From positions 62,001-126,000 of the forward strand of contig NZ_JBIUAG010000012.1 of assembly GCF_044547355.1 (NCBI RefSeq): 64,000 nucleotides of DNA, read 5' to 3'. Position 1 is the stretch's first letter. Each line of letters starts with the position of its first letter. The stretch is from Kutzneria sp044547355 (GTDB taxonomy: Bacteria; Actinomycetota; Actinomycetes; Mycobacteriales; Pseudonocardiaceae). Under the pieces are notes generated by a model that worked only from the letters and a program-made list of their open reading frames with translations, made no database searches and had not been told where the DNA came from. The position numbers and the translations under genes were made by a program. Of this stretch, positions 24,985 through 35,300 are shown piece after piece.

Positions 24985-26115
24985 ATGCCCGCCGAGCGCC
25001 TGCTGCCCACGACCGAGGCCGAGGACCTGATCGAGCTGGTCAGGGACATCGGCCGGAACGAACTGGCCCCGCGCGCGGCGGCCGAGGAGGAGGCCGGCCG
25101 GTTCCCGCGGGAGGTGCTCCGGCTGCTCGGCAAGACCGGGCTGCTCGGCCTGCCGTACCCGGAGGAGTTCGGCGGGGGCGGCCAGCCGTACGAGGTCTAC
25201 CTCCAGGTCCTGGAGGAGATCGCCAGCAACTGGCTGACAGTGGCCGAGGCGATCTCCGTGCACGTGATGTCCTGCTACCCGCTGGCCACCTTCGGCCGCG
25301 ACGAGCAGCGCGAGCGCTGGCTGCCGGACATGATCGGCGGCGAGCTGCTCGGCGCGTACGCGCTGTCGGAGCCGCAGGCCGGCTCGGACCCGGGCGGCAT
25401 GACCACCCGCGCGGTGCGCGAGGGCGACGACTACGTCCTCAACGGCACCAAGGCATGGATCACGCACGCCGGCGTCGCCGACTTCTACACGGTGATGGCC
25501 CGCACCGGCGAGATCTCGTGCTTCCTCGTGGACGGCAAGAGCGAGGGCCTGTCGGCCGCCGAGCGCGAGCGGACCATGGGCCTGACCGGTTCTCCCGTGG
25601 CACAGCTGCATTTCGACGGCGTGCGGGTGCCGGCCGAGCGCCGGATCGGCGACGAGGGCAGCGGTCTCAGGTTCGCACTGTCCGCTTTGGACTCCGGCCG
25701 GCTCGGCATCGCCGCCTGCGCCGTCGGTCTGGCCCAGGCCGCGCTGGACGAGGCCGTCAACTACGCCCGCGAGCGCCGGCAGTTCGGCAAGCCGATCATC
25801 GAGTTCCAGGGCATGGAGTTCCTGTTGGCGGACATGGCCGCCGCGGTGGAGTCGGCCCGGGCCACCTACCTGGAGGCGGCCCGCAGGCGCGACCGCAAGC
25901 TGCCGTTCAGCCGGCAGGCCTCGATCGCCAAGCTGGTCGCCACCGACGCGGCGATGAAGGTGACCACCGACGCCGTGCAGGTGCTCGGCGGGGCCGGCTA
26001 CACCCGCGATTTCCCGGCCGAGCGCTACATGCGTGAGGCCAAGGTGTTGCAGATCTTCGAGGGCACCAACCAGATCCAGCGCATGGTGATCGGCCGGCAC
26101 CTGGCCAAGGGCTGA
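24985..26115 (+). CDS. Acyl-CoA dehydrogenase
   Basis: A 376-residue FAD enzyme catalysing alpha,beta-dehydrogenation of acyl-CoA. Landmarks are GAYALSEPQAGSDPGGM near 120, GTKAWITHAGVADFY near 155, GLTGSPVAQLHFDGVRVP near 198, and the C-terminal YMREAKVLQIFEGTNQIQRM, in which Glu359 is the expected catalytic base. It is of short/branched-chain type by overall length. ATG at 24985 has GGGAGCG upstream. It is a single-gene unit divergent from its probable TetR repressor and ends at a strong hairpin. The substrate chain length is not predictable here. Confidence 0.92.
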   Translation: MPAERLLPTTEAEDLIELVRDIGRNELAPRAAAEEEAGRFPREVLRLLGKTGLLGLPYPEEFGGGGQPYEVYLQVLEEIASNWLTVAEAISVHVMSCYPLATFGRDEQRERWLPDMIGGELLGAYALSEPQAGSDPGGMTTRAVREGDDYVLNGTKAWITHAGVADFYTVMARTGEISCFLVDGKSEGLSAAERERTMGLTGSPVAQLHFDGVRVPAERRIGDEGSGLRFALSALDSGRLGIAACAVGLAQAALDEAVNYARERRQFGKPIIEFQGMEFLLADMAAAVESARATYLEAARRRDRKLPFSRQASIAKLVATDAAMKVTTDAVQVLGGAGYTRDFPAERYMREAKVLQIFEGTNQIQRMVIGRHLAKG

Positions 26116-26156
26116 CCCGAGGGCGGGTTCGCCGGCTCGGCGAACCCGCCCTCGGG
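26116..26156. terminator. Bidirectional terminator hairpin
   Basis: CCCGAGGGCGGGTTCGCC at 26116-26133 pairs perfectly with GGCGAACCCGCCCTCGGG at 26139-26156 around a 5-nt loop. It fills the whole gap between convergent stop codons at 26115 and 26159. Confidence 0.8.
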
Positions 26157-26158
26157 GG

Positions 26159-27373
26159 TCAGCGCTCGCGGTAGAACGGGTCGACGGTCACGCCCTCGCC
26201 GGAGTTCTCGTCGAAGTGGTAGACCTCGCGGCCCTGGATGAACACGCGCAGGGCCCGGCTCATCACGTCCAGCGGATCCCCGCTCCAGATCACGATGTCG
26301 CCGTCCAGGCCCGGCTTGAGCGAGCCGACCCGGTCGTCGAGGCCGAGGATGCGCGCCGGGTTGGCGGTGATCGCCCGCAGCGCGGTGTCGCTGTCCAGAC
26401 CCTCCTTGACGGCCAGAGTCGCCTGGTGCACAAGGAAGTGGATGGGCACAACCGGGTGGTCGGTCATGATCGCCAGCTCCACCCCGGCCCTGGCCAGGAT
26501 GCCCGGGCTGCGCATCGAGCGGTTGCGCAGCTCGACCTTGACCCGGGTGGTGAACAGCGGGCCGATGATCACCGGAATGTTCTTCTCCGCCACCAGGTCG
26601 GCGATCAGGTGGGCCTCGGTGCCGTGGTTGATGACCAGCCGGTAGCCGAACTCCTCGGACAGCCTGATCGCGGTGGCCACGTCGTCCACCCGGTGCGTGT
26701 GCTGGCACCAGGGCAGCTCGCGGTCGAGCACCTTGACCAGGATCTCGTTGGTGACGTCCCGGTCGAACGGCTTGTTCTCGGCCGCCGCCGCGTCCCGCCT
26801 TGCCTTGTAGTCCTGGGCCTTGACCAGCGCCTCCCGGATCACCGCGGCCACGCCGAGGCGGGTGCTCGGCGTGACGTTCTTGTCGCCGTAGACCCGCTTC
26901 GGGTTCTCGCCCAGCGCGCTCTTCACGCTGACCGGCTCGCGCAGCACCATCTCGTCCACGGTCCGGCCCCAGCACTTGACCGCCACCGTCTGGCCGCCGA
27001 TCGGGTTGCCCGAGCCCGGCTTGATCACCGCCGTGGTGACACCGCCGGACAGCGCGTCCGCGAAGGCCAGGTCGGCCGGGTTGATGCCGTCCAGCGCGCG
27101 GAACCGGGCCCCGACCGGGTCGGTCATCTCGTTGGTGTCCTCGCCGGCCCAGCCCTCGGCCTCCTCGGCCACGCCGAGGTGCCCGTGCGCCTCGACGAAC
27201 CCGGGCAGCACCCAGGAGCCGGCCGCGTCCACGACCGCCACGTCGTCGGGCACGTCGACGTCGGCGTCCGCGCCGACGGCGGCGATCCGCCCGTCGATGA
27301 CCAGGACTGTCCCGCCGTCGATGGGGTCGCCGTCGACCGGCACCACGTATCCGCCTGTGATCGCCACGTTCAT
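26159..27373 (-). CDS. Amidohydrolase (imidazolonepropionase-related)
   Basis: A 404-residue metal-dependent hydrolase. The first metal motif is intact (VEAHGHLG, near residue 60). Other ligand regions are WCQHTHRVDD near 227, VINHGTEAHL near 254 and IMTDHPVVP near 310. ITANPARILGLDDRVGSLKPGLDGDIVIWSGDPLD near 350 is the usual C-terminal signature. This differs from the degenerate amidohydrolase at 12333. Relatives are annotated as imidazolonepropionase-like, but the neighbours give no histidine pathway, so the substrate is open. ATG at 27373 is chosen because the family begins near MNVAITGGYVVP; upstream in-frame sequence is not conserved. Confidence 0.87.
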   Translation of the reverse strand: MNVAITGGYVVPVDGDPIDGGTVLVIDGRIAAVGADADVDVPDDVAVVDAAGSWVLPGFVEAHGHLGVAEEAEGWAGEDTNEMTDPVGARFRALDGINPADLAFADALSGGVTTAVIKPGSGNPIGGQTVAVKCWGRTVDEMVLREPVSVKSALGENPKRVYGDKNVTPSTRLGVAAVIREALVKAQDYKARRDAAAAENKPFDRDVTNEILVKVLDRELPWCQHTHRVDDVATAIRLSEEFGYRLVINHGTEAHLIADLVAEKNIPVIIGPLFTTRVKVELRNRSMRSPGILARAGVELAIMTDHPVVPIHFLVHQATLAVKEGLDSDTALRAITANPARILGLDDRVGSLKPGLDGDIVIWSGDPLDVMSRALRVFIQGREVYHFDENSGEGVTVDPFYRER

Positions 27374-27414
27374 GGTTCGCGATGCTAACGGTCTCGGGCG
27401 GGTTGAACAGCGGT

Positions 27415-28320
27415 TCAGCGCGGCAGCAGTCCCCAACGGGCCGACCACGCCTCACCCGGGGCCAGCGTGATCAGGTCGATGCCGGAGTTGAGGGCGTCCG
27501 GCGGGCAGGTCATCGGCTCGATCGCGACGGCCCGGCCCCGGCCGAGGAAGTCGTCCGGCGTGTACACCTGCACCCAGCGGAAGTCCGGGTCCGCCCACAG
27601 CTCGACGCCGCCGTCCTGGCCGGTCAGCCGGTGCCGGACCAGGCCGTCGGCGCCCGGCTCGCAGCCGCCGAAGGCGTGGTCCAGACGGACCCCGCGCAGC
27701 GACTTCGGCCTGGTGAAGTCCAGGTCGGTGCCGGCCAGCGGCGTCTGCGGGCCGTCCGGGGTCATCGTCTCCGGGCTCAGCGGCAGGCTCGTGGTCGCGG
27801 CCAGGTGCAGCGTGCAGTCGTCGAGCGCCGAGTTGCCGGCCCTCGGGTACGGGTGCATGCCCACACCGAACGGCACCGGGCGGTCGCCCACGTTGGCGAC
27901 ACCGTGCGTGACGGTCAGCCCGTCGGCGTCCAGGGCGTAGCTGATGGTCACCCGCAGCGGCACCGGCCAGCCGGGCTGGGCCGGCACGTCGATGCCCAGC
28001 GAGATCAGCGAACCGGTGTGGCTGATCACCTGCCAGGTGTGCTTGCGCACCAGGCCGTGGCTGGCGTTGTGCCGCTCCGGCTCGGTCAGCTCCAGCTGCT
28101 GGGCGCCGCCCTCGAACGGCCACCGGCCGCCCCGCACCCGGTTCGGCCAGGGCACGAGCACCGCGCCCGCGCCCATCGGCGGGTAGGTGTCGTCGGGATA
28201 GCTCTGCACGTAGTCGACGCCCGCGACCTCATAGGTCCGCAGGCCCGCGCCTACCTCGGTGACGACCGCGCGGGCGCGGCCGTAGGTGATCTCGAACTGG
28301 GCGCCAGTGGGACCGCTCAC
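27415..28320 (-). CDS. Aldose 1-epimerase family protein
   Basis: A 301-residue beta-sandwich galactose mutarotase-like protein, which interconverts alpha and beta anomers of sugars. Family landmarks are VLVPWPNRVRGGRWPFEG near 55, HGLVRKHTWQV near 88, FGVGMHPYPR near 150 with the catalytic-type histidine, and DNA-late AVAIEPMTCPPDALNSG near 265 containing the catalytic-type glutamate. GTG at 28320 is the likely start. It is separated by 41 bp from the preceding amidohydrolase on the same strand, so the two may be co-transcribed. It is divergent from the arginase-family gene. Confidence 0.88.
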   Translation of the reverse strand: MSGPTGAQFEITYGRARAVVTEVGAGLRTYEVAGVDYVQSYPDDTYPPMGAGAVLVPWPNRVRGGRWPFEGGAQQLELTEPERHNASHGLVRKHTWQVISHTGSLISLGIDVPAQPGWPVPLRVTISYALDADGLTVTHGVANVGDRPVPFGVGMHPYPRAGNSALDDCTLHLAATTSLPLSPETMTPDGPQTPLAGTDLDFTRPKSLRGVRLDHAFGGCEPGADGLVRHRLTGQDGGVELWADPDFRWVQVYTPDDFLGRGRAVAIEPMTCPPDALNSGIDLITLAPGEAWSARWGLLPR

Positions 28321-28418
28321 CCGTGCGAGCTTAGAGGTCCGACGCGGGAACTCGTAACGATCGGCTCACCGATCGGGGCCGAACTCAACACGGTTCGGCT
28401 TCACCCGACCGGCGTATC

Positions 28419-28431
28419 TAGGGTTGTGTCC
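28419..28431 (+). promoter_or_regulatory. -10 element for leaderless arginase-family transcript
   Basis: TAGGGT at 28419-28424 is followed by 7 nt and then GTG at 28432. This is why GTG 28432 is preferred over GTG 28426 as the start codon. Confidence 0.4.
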
Positions 28432-29328
28432 GTGGCGATCAGCATCGTGGACGCACCGACGAACCTGGGCCTGCGCCCACCGGCGCCCGGAGTGGTGCCC
28501 GGCTGCGCGAAGGCGCCCGCGGCGCTGCGCGAGGCCGGCCTGCTCGGCCGCCTCGCCGCCGCCGACGCCGGGGGGCTCGTCGCACCGCGCTACGACCTGG
28601 GTGCCTGGCAGCCCGGCGACGGTGTTTTTCACGCTTCCGGGATCGCCGCCTTCGCCCGCCGCCTCGCCGACCGCGTCGCCGGCATGATCGGCCACAGCTT
28701 CCCGCTCGTGCTCGGCGGCGACTGCTCCGTGCTGCTGGGAACCGGCCTGGCCCTGCGGGAACGGGCCCTGGCCGAGGGCCGTCGCTACGGCCTCGCCTTC
28801 GTCGACGGGCACAGCGACTTCCGCCACCCCGGCAACTCCGCCGCCGCCGACATCGGCGCCGCCGCCGGCGAGGACCTCGCCCTGGCCACCGGTCGTGGTC
28901 AGGCCGACGTGGCCTCCCGGCTGTTCGAGGACGCCGACGTCGTGGTGCTGGGCATCCGTGAGGACGACGACGCCCGGGGCGAGCTGTCCTCGTGCGGCAT
29001 CGGCCACCGGACCGCCCTGGAGATCCGCAAGGCCGGCGCCGCCGAGTCCGCCGAGTGGGCCCGCCGCCGGCTCGACGAGCTGGACGGCTTCTGGGTGCAC
29101 CTCGACGTCGATGTGCTGGATCCAGCCGTCATGCCGTGCGTCGACGCCCCCGCGCCCGAAGGTCTGGACCACGCGGAGCTGGCGGAGCTGCTGGCCGGGT
29201 TGACCGTCGCCCCGGGCTGCCTCGGCGTGGAGGTGACGGTGTTCGACCCGGATCTGGACCCCGACGGCGCCTACGCCAAGGCGTTGGTCGACACCCTCGC
29301 GAGAGGTTTGGCGCCAAGGGTTTCCTGA
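28432..29328 (+). CDS. Arginase/agmatinase family ureohydrolase
   Basis: A 298-residue binuclear-metal hydrolase. Metal-ligand motifs are LGGDCSVLLG near residue 98, FVDGHSDFRHP near 124 and HLDVDVLDPAVMPCVDAP near 224. The first motif has Cys where arginases usually have His (GGDHS), and the second reads DGHSD instead of DAHxD. Metal binding is probably retained through the remaining Asp and His residues, but the substrate may differ from arginine or agmatine. The urease operon 9 kb away would consume urea if that is the product; this link is inference. It ends at a hairpin facing the RHS gene. Confidence 0.82.
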   Translation: MAISIVDAPTNLGLRPPAPGVVPGCAKAPAALREAGLLGRLAAADAGGLVAPRYDLGAWQPGDGVFHASGIAAFARRLADRVAGMIGHSFPLVLGGDCSVLLGTGLALRERALAEGRRYGLAFVDGHSDFRHPGNSAAADIGAAAGEDLALATGRGQADVASRLFEDADVVVLGIREDDDARGELSSCGIGHRTALEIRKAGAAESAEWARRRLDELDGFWVHLDVDVLDPAVMPCVDAPAPEGLDHAELAELLAGLTVAPGCLGVEVTVFDPDLDPDGAYAKALVDTLARGLAPRVS

Positions 29329-29338
29329 CGGCAGCAAA

Positions 29339-29368
29339 GCGGGGTGGCCGCCGAAGCAGCCACCCCGC
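29339..29368. terminator. Bidirectional terminator hairpin
   Basis: GCGGGGTGGC at 29339-29348 pairs with GCCACCCCGC at 29359-29368. It lies between convergent stop codons of the arginase-family gene (29328) and the RHS gene (29381). Confidence 0.7.
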
Positions 29369-29380
29369 CTCGATCACCGG

Positions 29381-32300
29381 TCAGAACCAGGAAAGAAGCC
29401 GCCTGACCCCGGTCACGAGCCCGCGTCCGAGCGACCAGCCGACGTCGACCGCCCGCTCGAAGCCCCACTGGTAGGCCCGCGTGATGCCGTGTTGGACGGA
29501 CAGACACTTCTGGTCCAGGCTCGACCCGCCCTGTAGCGCACTGCACACCCAGGACAGCCCGCCGGCGGGCCCGGTCAGATTCGAGATCCAGTCGGCCCAG
29601 ATGTCCAGCCGCAGGCTGCCCTTGAACCGCTCCCGCGCGGCGCGATTGCGCGCGTCCACGACGCGTTGGATCATGGCCCGCTGGGCCCGCCGCGCGGCCT
29701 TGACCAACTGGCGAGCCATCCGCCGCTTGAGCTCATGGGGACTGGGCCGCCACGGGTTCCAGTACCGATGCCGCCGGGCCCTCGTGCCATCCAGGTCCGT
29801 GCCCATGATCGGATTCGCGTTGACGTAGTCGTAGTCGTTGGCCGAACCGTCCTCGACCGGGTCGACCGACAGGAACCGGCCCACGCCCGGCAGATACGGC
29901 CGTGCGCCCATCTCCACCAACGCCAGCGCGCCGGCATGCTCGTACGGGCGCTGGTTCTGGCCCAACCACCCGTAGTCCATCTTGCCCGGCTGGTTGTCCG
30001 GCACCGCCTGGGGATCGACGGCCCCGGACGCGTTGAGCGCCTCGCCGAAGGGGGTGTAGTACCGCAGGTCCCCGCTCTGCTTGCCGGCGGCGTCCATGGT
30101 CAGCACCAGGTCGCCGCGCACGGACGGGGCGTCCCATGTGCTCGAACCGCCCTGCACGGTGTACAGCACGCCACCGGGCAGACCGATCGAGGTGCTCAGC
30201 ACCTTCTTCGTGCCGTCCATGGTCAGGTCGGCGCTGTCGCCGTCACCGCTGTAGCCGTACAGCGCGACACCGTTGGTGTCACCGGACTTTGCGTCGCGGC
30301 GGACGATCCGGTTGGCGGCGTCCCGCACGTAGCTCACGTCCGCGACCTGGTTGGGGTCGCTGCTCTTCGTGCTGGCCGTCAGGTGCCGGTCGGCCGAGTC
30401 GTAGCCGAGGTACGTGGTGGCGCCGCCGGACACGAACTGCGTGGTGTTGCCGTGGCTGTCGTACTGGAAACCGGTGATCGCGTTGGCGCCGACGGCGGCC
30501 AGCAGGCGGTCGGCGGCGTCGTAGCAGTAGTCGGTCTCCGCGGTGCCGCTGCTGGTCTGGTCCAGCAGCCGCATCCGGTTAGTGTTGAGACCGGCGTTGG
30601 CCTGCGTGCCGCTCGGACACGCCGACGATGCCGCCGAGGCGAAGTCGTACGTGTAGTGGTGCCCGTTCACGTACGCCTCGGTGAGCCGGTTCGCCGCGTC
30701 GTAGCTGTAGTTCGCGCCGTCCGGCCGCGGGTCGACGTAGTTGAGCGCCTCGTCGACGATGGTGCCGGCGGTCGACCTGGTCACCGCGGAGAAGACGACC
30801 TTGCCGTCCGAGGTGTGCCATTCGAGCGAGGTGGTCTCGCCCGCGCCGTTCTTGTTGATGGCAGCCAGCTTCGCACCGTTGGCGTAGTCCACAGAGGACA
30901 GTTCGCCGGCGTTGTCGTAGTGGCTGTTGGCCAGCACCGTCGAGGCCAGCTGGGTGGTGAGCACCCGGCCGGCGTCGTCGTAGGTCAAGCTGGTGACCTG
31001 CGGTTGGTCCGCCGGGTTGGGCGGCGTGATCGTGCTGGTCGACGGACGGCCGGCCGCGTCGTAGACCGTGTCGGTCTTCACGCCGTTCGCGTCCGTGTAG
31101 GACACCGTGCGCCCCAACAGGTCCACGGTCGTCGTGACGGTGCCGGTGTAGTCCGACACCGAGGACGTCAGCGGATCGCCGTTGACCGCGTAGTTGTACG
31201 TGACGGTCCGCGCGCCGACGGTCGGGTTGGCCGGGAACGTCTGCTGCGTGGTGCGACCGCGGGCGTCGAAGCTGGTGCAGATCCAGTCGCCGCTGGTCGC
31301 CTTGGCCACCACACGGCCGGACGCGTCGTACACCTGCTCGTCGGTGCGGGCCCCACCGGTCGCCGGGGTCGCCGACGTGGTGAGCTTGGCCATGCCGCCC
31401 TGGTTGACCGCGGCGCTGCCGGCGACACAGGGGTTCGCCCTGGTCTCGGTGTCGCCGTAGTACGCGTAGGTGCTCTTGGCCCCGGTCGGCATGGTTTTGC
31501 TGGTACGCCGCAGATATCCGCTGCCCAGCGGCTCGTAGCCGTCGACACTGCCCAGGTTGAGCCCGGTCGGGTCGACCGCGGTCTTCGTGGCCAGCCCGTA
31601 CGCGGACTCCACGTTGCCGTCGCCGTAGCTGGTGGCGGTGCGGTGCTCCGGCACGCCGCGGTCGTCCGACTCGACGCTGCCGGTCGGCAGGTCGTAGCGC
31701 GGGCTGAGCTGCGCGCCCGGCACGGCTTGCTGCACCCCGGACGGCGTCGTCCAGTCCAGCTCCAGCTGCGCGCCCTGGTCGAACTCGTAGTACTCGATCC
31801 GGATCCGCTTCACCGAGTTCGCCGCGTCGCTGTGCACGGTGGCGGTGCGGGTGGCCGAGGTGTTGCGCCAGTCGTCGATGACGAGCTGGTCGTCCACCCA
31901 CACCCGGATGCCGTCGTCGGCCAGCAGCCGGAGCGTGTAGTCGCCGGCCTGCGGGAAGGTGATCTCACCGGTGGCCCGCAGCGAGTAGTGGTCCGCGGGG
32001 ATGCCGGCGGTCGGCGCGGCGGTGCCCCAGTTGCGGACCAGAGTCCCGTCGGCGGTGCCGATGCCGGTGGTGAACACCTTCGGCGCGCCGGTCAGGCTGT
32101 GGTTGTCGTACCAGGCCACCGCCAGGCCGTTGAGGCCCTGGTCGTAGTCGGTGTGCTTGTGCGGAACGCCCCACTGGCACGTCGTCGGCAACTGCCCGTT
32201 GAAGCAGTTGCCCGGCGCGGGACCGTAGGTGTCGGTCTCACGGTCGGCGCGGTCGTACACCGTGGTCGACACGCGGCCGGCGGCGTCGGTGCTGGTGAGC

Positions 32301-35300
32301 ACCTGATCCTTGGGGCTCCACGTCTGCGCGGTGACCTTGCCGGTGGCGTCGGTGGCGGTCAGCGCCCGGTCGGCGTCGTCATAGGTGACCTTGCCGGCGA
32401 ATCCGGTGGCGGGCGACAGGCCGGCGATGTCGGTGAACGTCTGCCGGTTGGCCGGGTCGTAGCGGTAGCTGTGGACCGGTCGCGCCTGGCCGGCCTGCGG
32501 CGAGGGTCCGGTGATGCCGGTGACCTTCGCCTTGCCGGTCGGGCTGTCGTAGCCGATCTGCGTCATGTAGTCCGGCCACGTGCGGTGCGTGGGGTCGGCG
32601 GCGATCCAGTCGGTGACCGTGGGCAGCCGCAGCATGACCAGCTGCCCGTTGGCGTTGTAGCCGTAGTCGGTGACCTCGGAGCCCGGGTCCTCGATCCGGG
32701 ACAGCCGGCCGCCGGTGTACCACAGCCGGGTCTCCGTACCGTCCCAATAGGACACTCGGCACAGCATCTGCGCCGGAGGCAAGGCATCCGCGCCCTGCGG
32801 CGGCGTCACACCGCCATAGCAGTCGTCACCGGCCCGGTTGTAGTGCAGCACGTGCGCACGGCCGCTGACCGGGTCCTTGATCTGCACGAGCCGGGCCGGC
32901 GTGGCGCCGTCGTACACGTTCTGCAACGCGGCCGGCTTGCGCGAGTCGGCGCTGGCGGTCTGCGAGCCGAGCCGGCCGTCGGGACGGAAGGAGAAGACCT
33001 CCGCGCCCTCGGTCAACACGACAAGACCGTTGGCGTCCAACGTGAGCAGGCCGTCCTCGCCGGCCGGCGCGGTGTAGCCGCCGGTGCTCTTCTTGGTCCA
33101 CGTGTGCTTGGCGCCGGTCGAGTCGGTCAGCACCACGTTCTGGTCGGTCACCTGGGCCGTGGTGTACCCGGAGCTGGAGCCGTCCAGATCCGACGACAGC
33201 GTCCAGCCCGACGGCAGCGCCGGCGCGTCGCTGCTGTACAGCCAGTCCGACGGCACGATCTGCGCCGGCACCGTGGCGCCGTCGGTGGTGCGGGTGAACA
33301 GCCGCATCATCGCGTTGCCGGTGATCTCCTGGAGCTCCACCTTGATCGGCACGCGCTGGCCGGCGGTGAGCGCCACCCCGGTCGCCGCCGCCCAGTTCAC
33401 GTCGCTGCCGCTGGTCGTGGTGTAGACCTGGTTGTTGTTGACCCAGATCTGCGCCGCGTCGTCGTGCACGCCGGCGAACTGGTAGGTGCCGGTGGTCGGC
33501 GCCTGGAAGTAACCCTCCCAGCGGACCACGAAGTAGTCCGCCCCGAGCGCCGGCGGGAACGGCGAGTTGGCGCCCCAGTCCACGTTCACCTGCGGCTCGG
33601 TGCGCACGAGCACCGGCTGCTGGCTCGGGTTGATGATGCCGTTGTGGCTGAGATCGTTGAAGTACGAGGCGCGCAGGCCCTTCGGGTCGACCTGCTGCGA
33701 GTTGTAGGTGAACGTCATGCCGGCGCTGCCGCCGACCGTGGCGAACGACGGTGTCGCCTCGGCCAGGGACAGGTTGCCGTTGGCCAGGTTCACGGTCGCG
33801 CCGACGAAGTTGTCCACAGGGGACGGTCCGTGCTCGCCGATGCGTTGGTCCACCTTGATGTGGCCGACCCAGGACGGCGTGACCCTGGTGATGCCGGAGT
33901 AGGCGGCGGCGTGCCACGTGTAGGCGACGCCGTCCTGCAACACGCCCGAGGGCACCGACCAGGTCGGTGAGTCCAGGCAGCCGGAGTCCACGACGACACC
34001 CGACTCGGCGTCGGCGCCCGTGGCGACCTTGAAGCAGTACTTCACCTTGTCGCCGTCGGAGTCGGTGACCGGGTTCACGGCCAGCGTCGGAGTCAGCGAT
34101 GTGAGCACGCTGCCGTCCGCGGGCGAGGCCAGCGTCGGGGCCGGCGGGGCGGTGCCGGTGTCGACGGTGAGCGTGGCGTTGAGGTGCTTGTAGCTCCACA
34201 CGCCCGGGTCCTCGCCGCCGGTCAGCATGAACGCCACGTTGTTGTCCCGGGCGTCGACGCGGCCGCGCAGGAAGTTGGTCAGGTACGGGTGGTTGAAGGT
34301 GCCCACGTCACCGACCAGGGTGCTGCCCAGGTACTCGCCGAGCGCGTTGAAGTTGCGGTCGGTGGCGTGCCACAGGCCGGCGCTCCAGGCCTTGATGGAG
34401 CCAGTCGTGTCGGTCTGGCGGTCCACGTCCAGCTTCGCGCCGACCACGGTCTTGCCCCACAACGACGAGTAGTCGATGTAGAACCAGCTGCGGTTGTAGG
34501 AGTCGCCGCCGTTGAGGCTGTTGCCGATGCGCAGGCCGCAGTTGTCACAGGTGTAGCCGTCGCTGCGGTAGGCATGCGACTCCCCGACGCCGAAGGCGAA
34601 CGTGGGGTCCACGGTCACCGGATAGACGCGCTTGGGGTCGTGCAGCCACTTCTGGTCGACGGAGACCGTCAGCCACCACGCCGAACCGGCGCGCTCCAGG
34701 CCGTAGGAGCCGCCGGTCACCGCCGGCGCGGTGTCGCCGCCACCCGCGGAGTCCCACGTCTCCACCGGCGGGATGACCAGCTTGACGTCGCCGTGCGCGT
34801 CGGTCAGCCGCACCTCGCCGGACTTGTCCACCGCCGGCGTCAGATCGCCGGCGTCGAGCCGAAATCGCCAGGACGCGGTGGCCGGCGGCTTCTTCAGCTT
34901 GACGGTCTCCTTGACCTGGCCGGAGGTCACCTCGTAGCCGAGGTCGGTGTCCGGCGCCACGTTGGCGTAGCTGACACCGTTGCCGGCCACGGTGGCGGCG
35001 GCCGGGGCCGCGTGGTCGAGGCCGAGGGAGACCGTGTGGCCGTCGGCGTCCACCCGCAGCACGGCCGGGTCGTTCGCGGCGCCGGCCATCGACGGGTTGA
35101 GCGGATTGCGGGCGGCGCTGGCCCGCTTGCTCGCACCGTCCACGGTCAACGCGGTGTTCACCGGTGTCCAGGTGCCGTCCGCCAGCTTGATGTTCAGCGG
35201 CTTGGTGGACTGTCGCACGCTGTGCGTGCCGTCCGGGTTGAGGTATTCCTCGGTGTACGTGGAACGCGAGATGATCTTCGACCGCTGGGGGTCGAAGTGG

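Noticed and set aside
29666..33970. 1434-codon plus-strand open frame antisense to the RHS gene
   Set aside because: Composition is Arg/Val/Gly/His-rich without domains, whereas the minus-strand frame has a signal peptide, PA14 domains and the RHS core.
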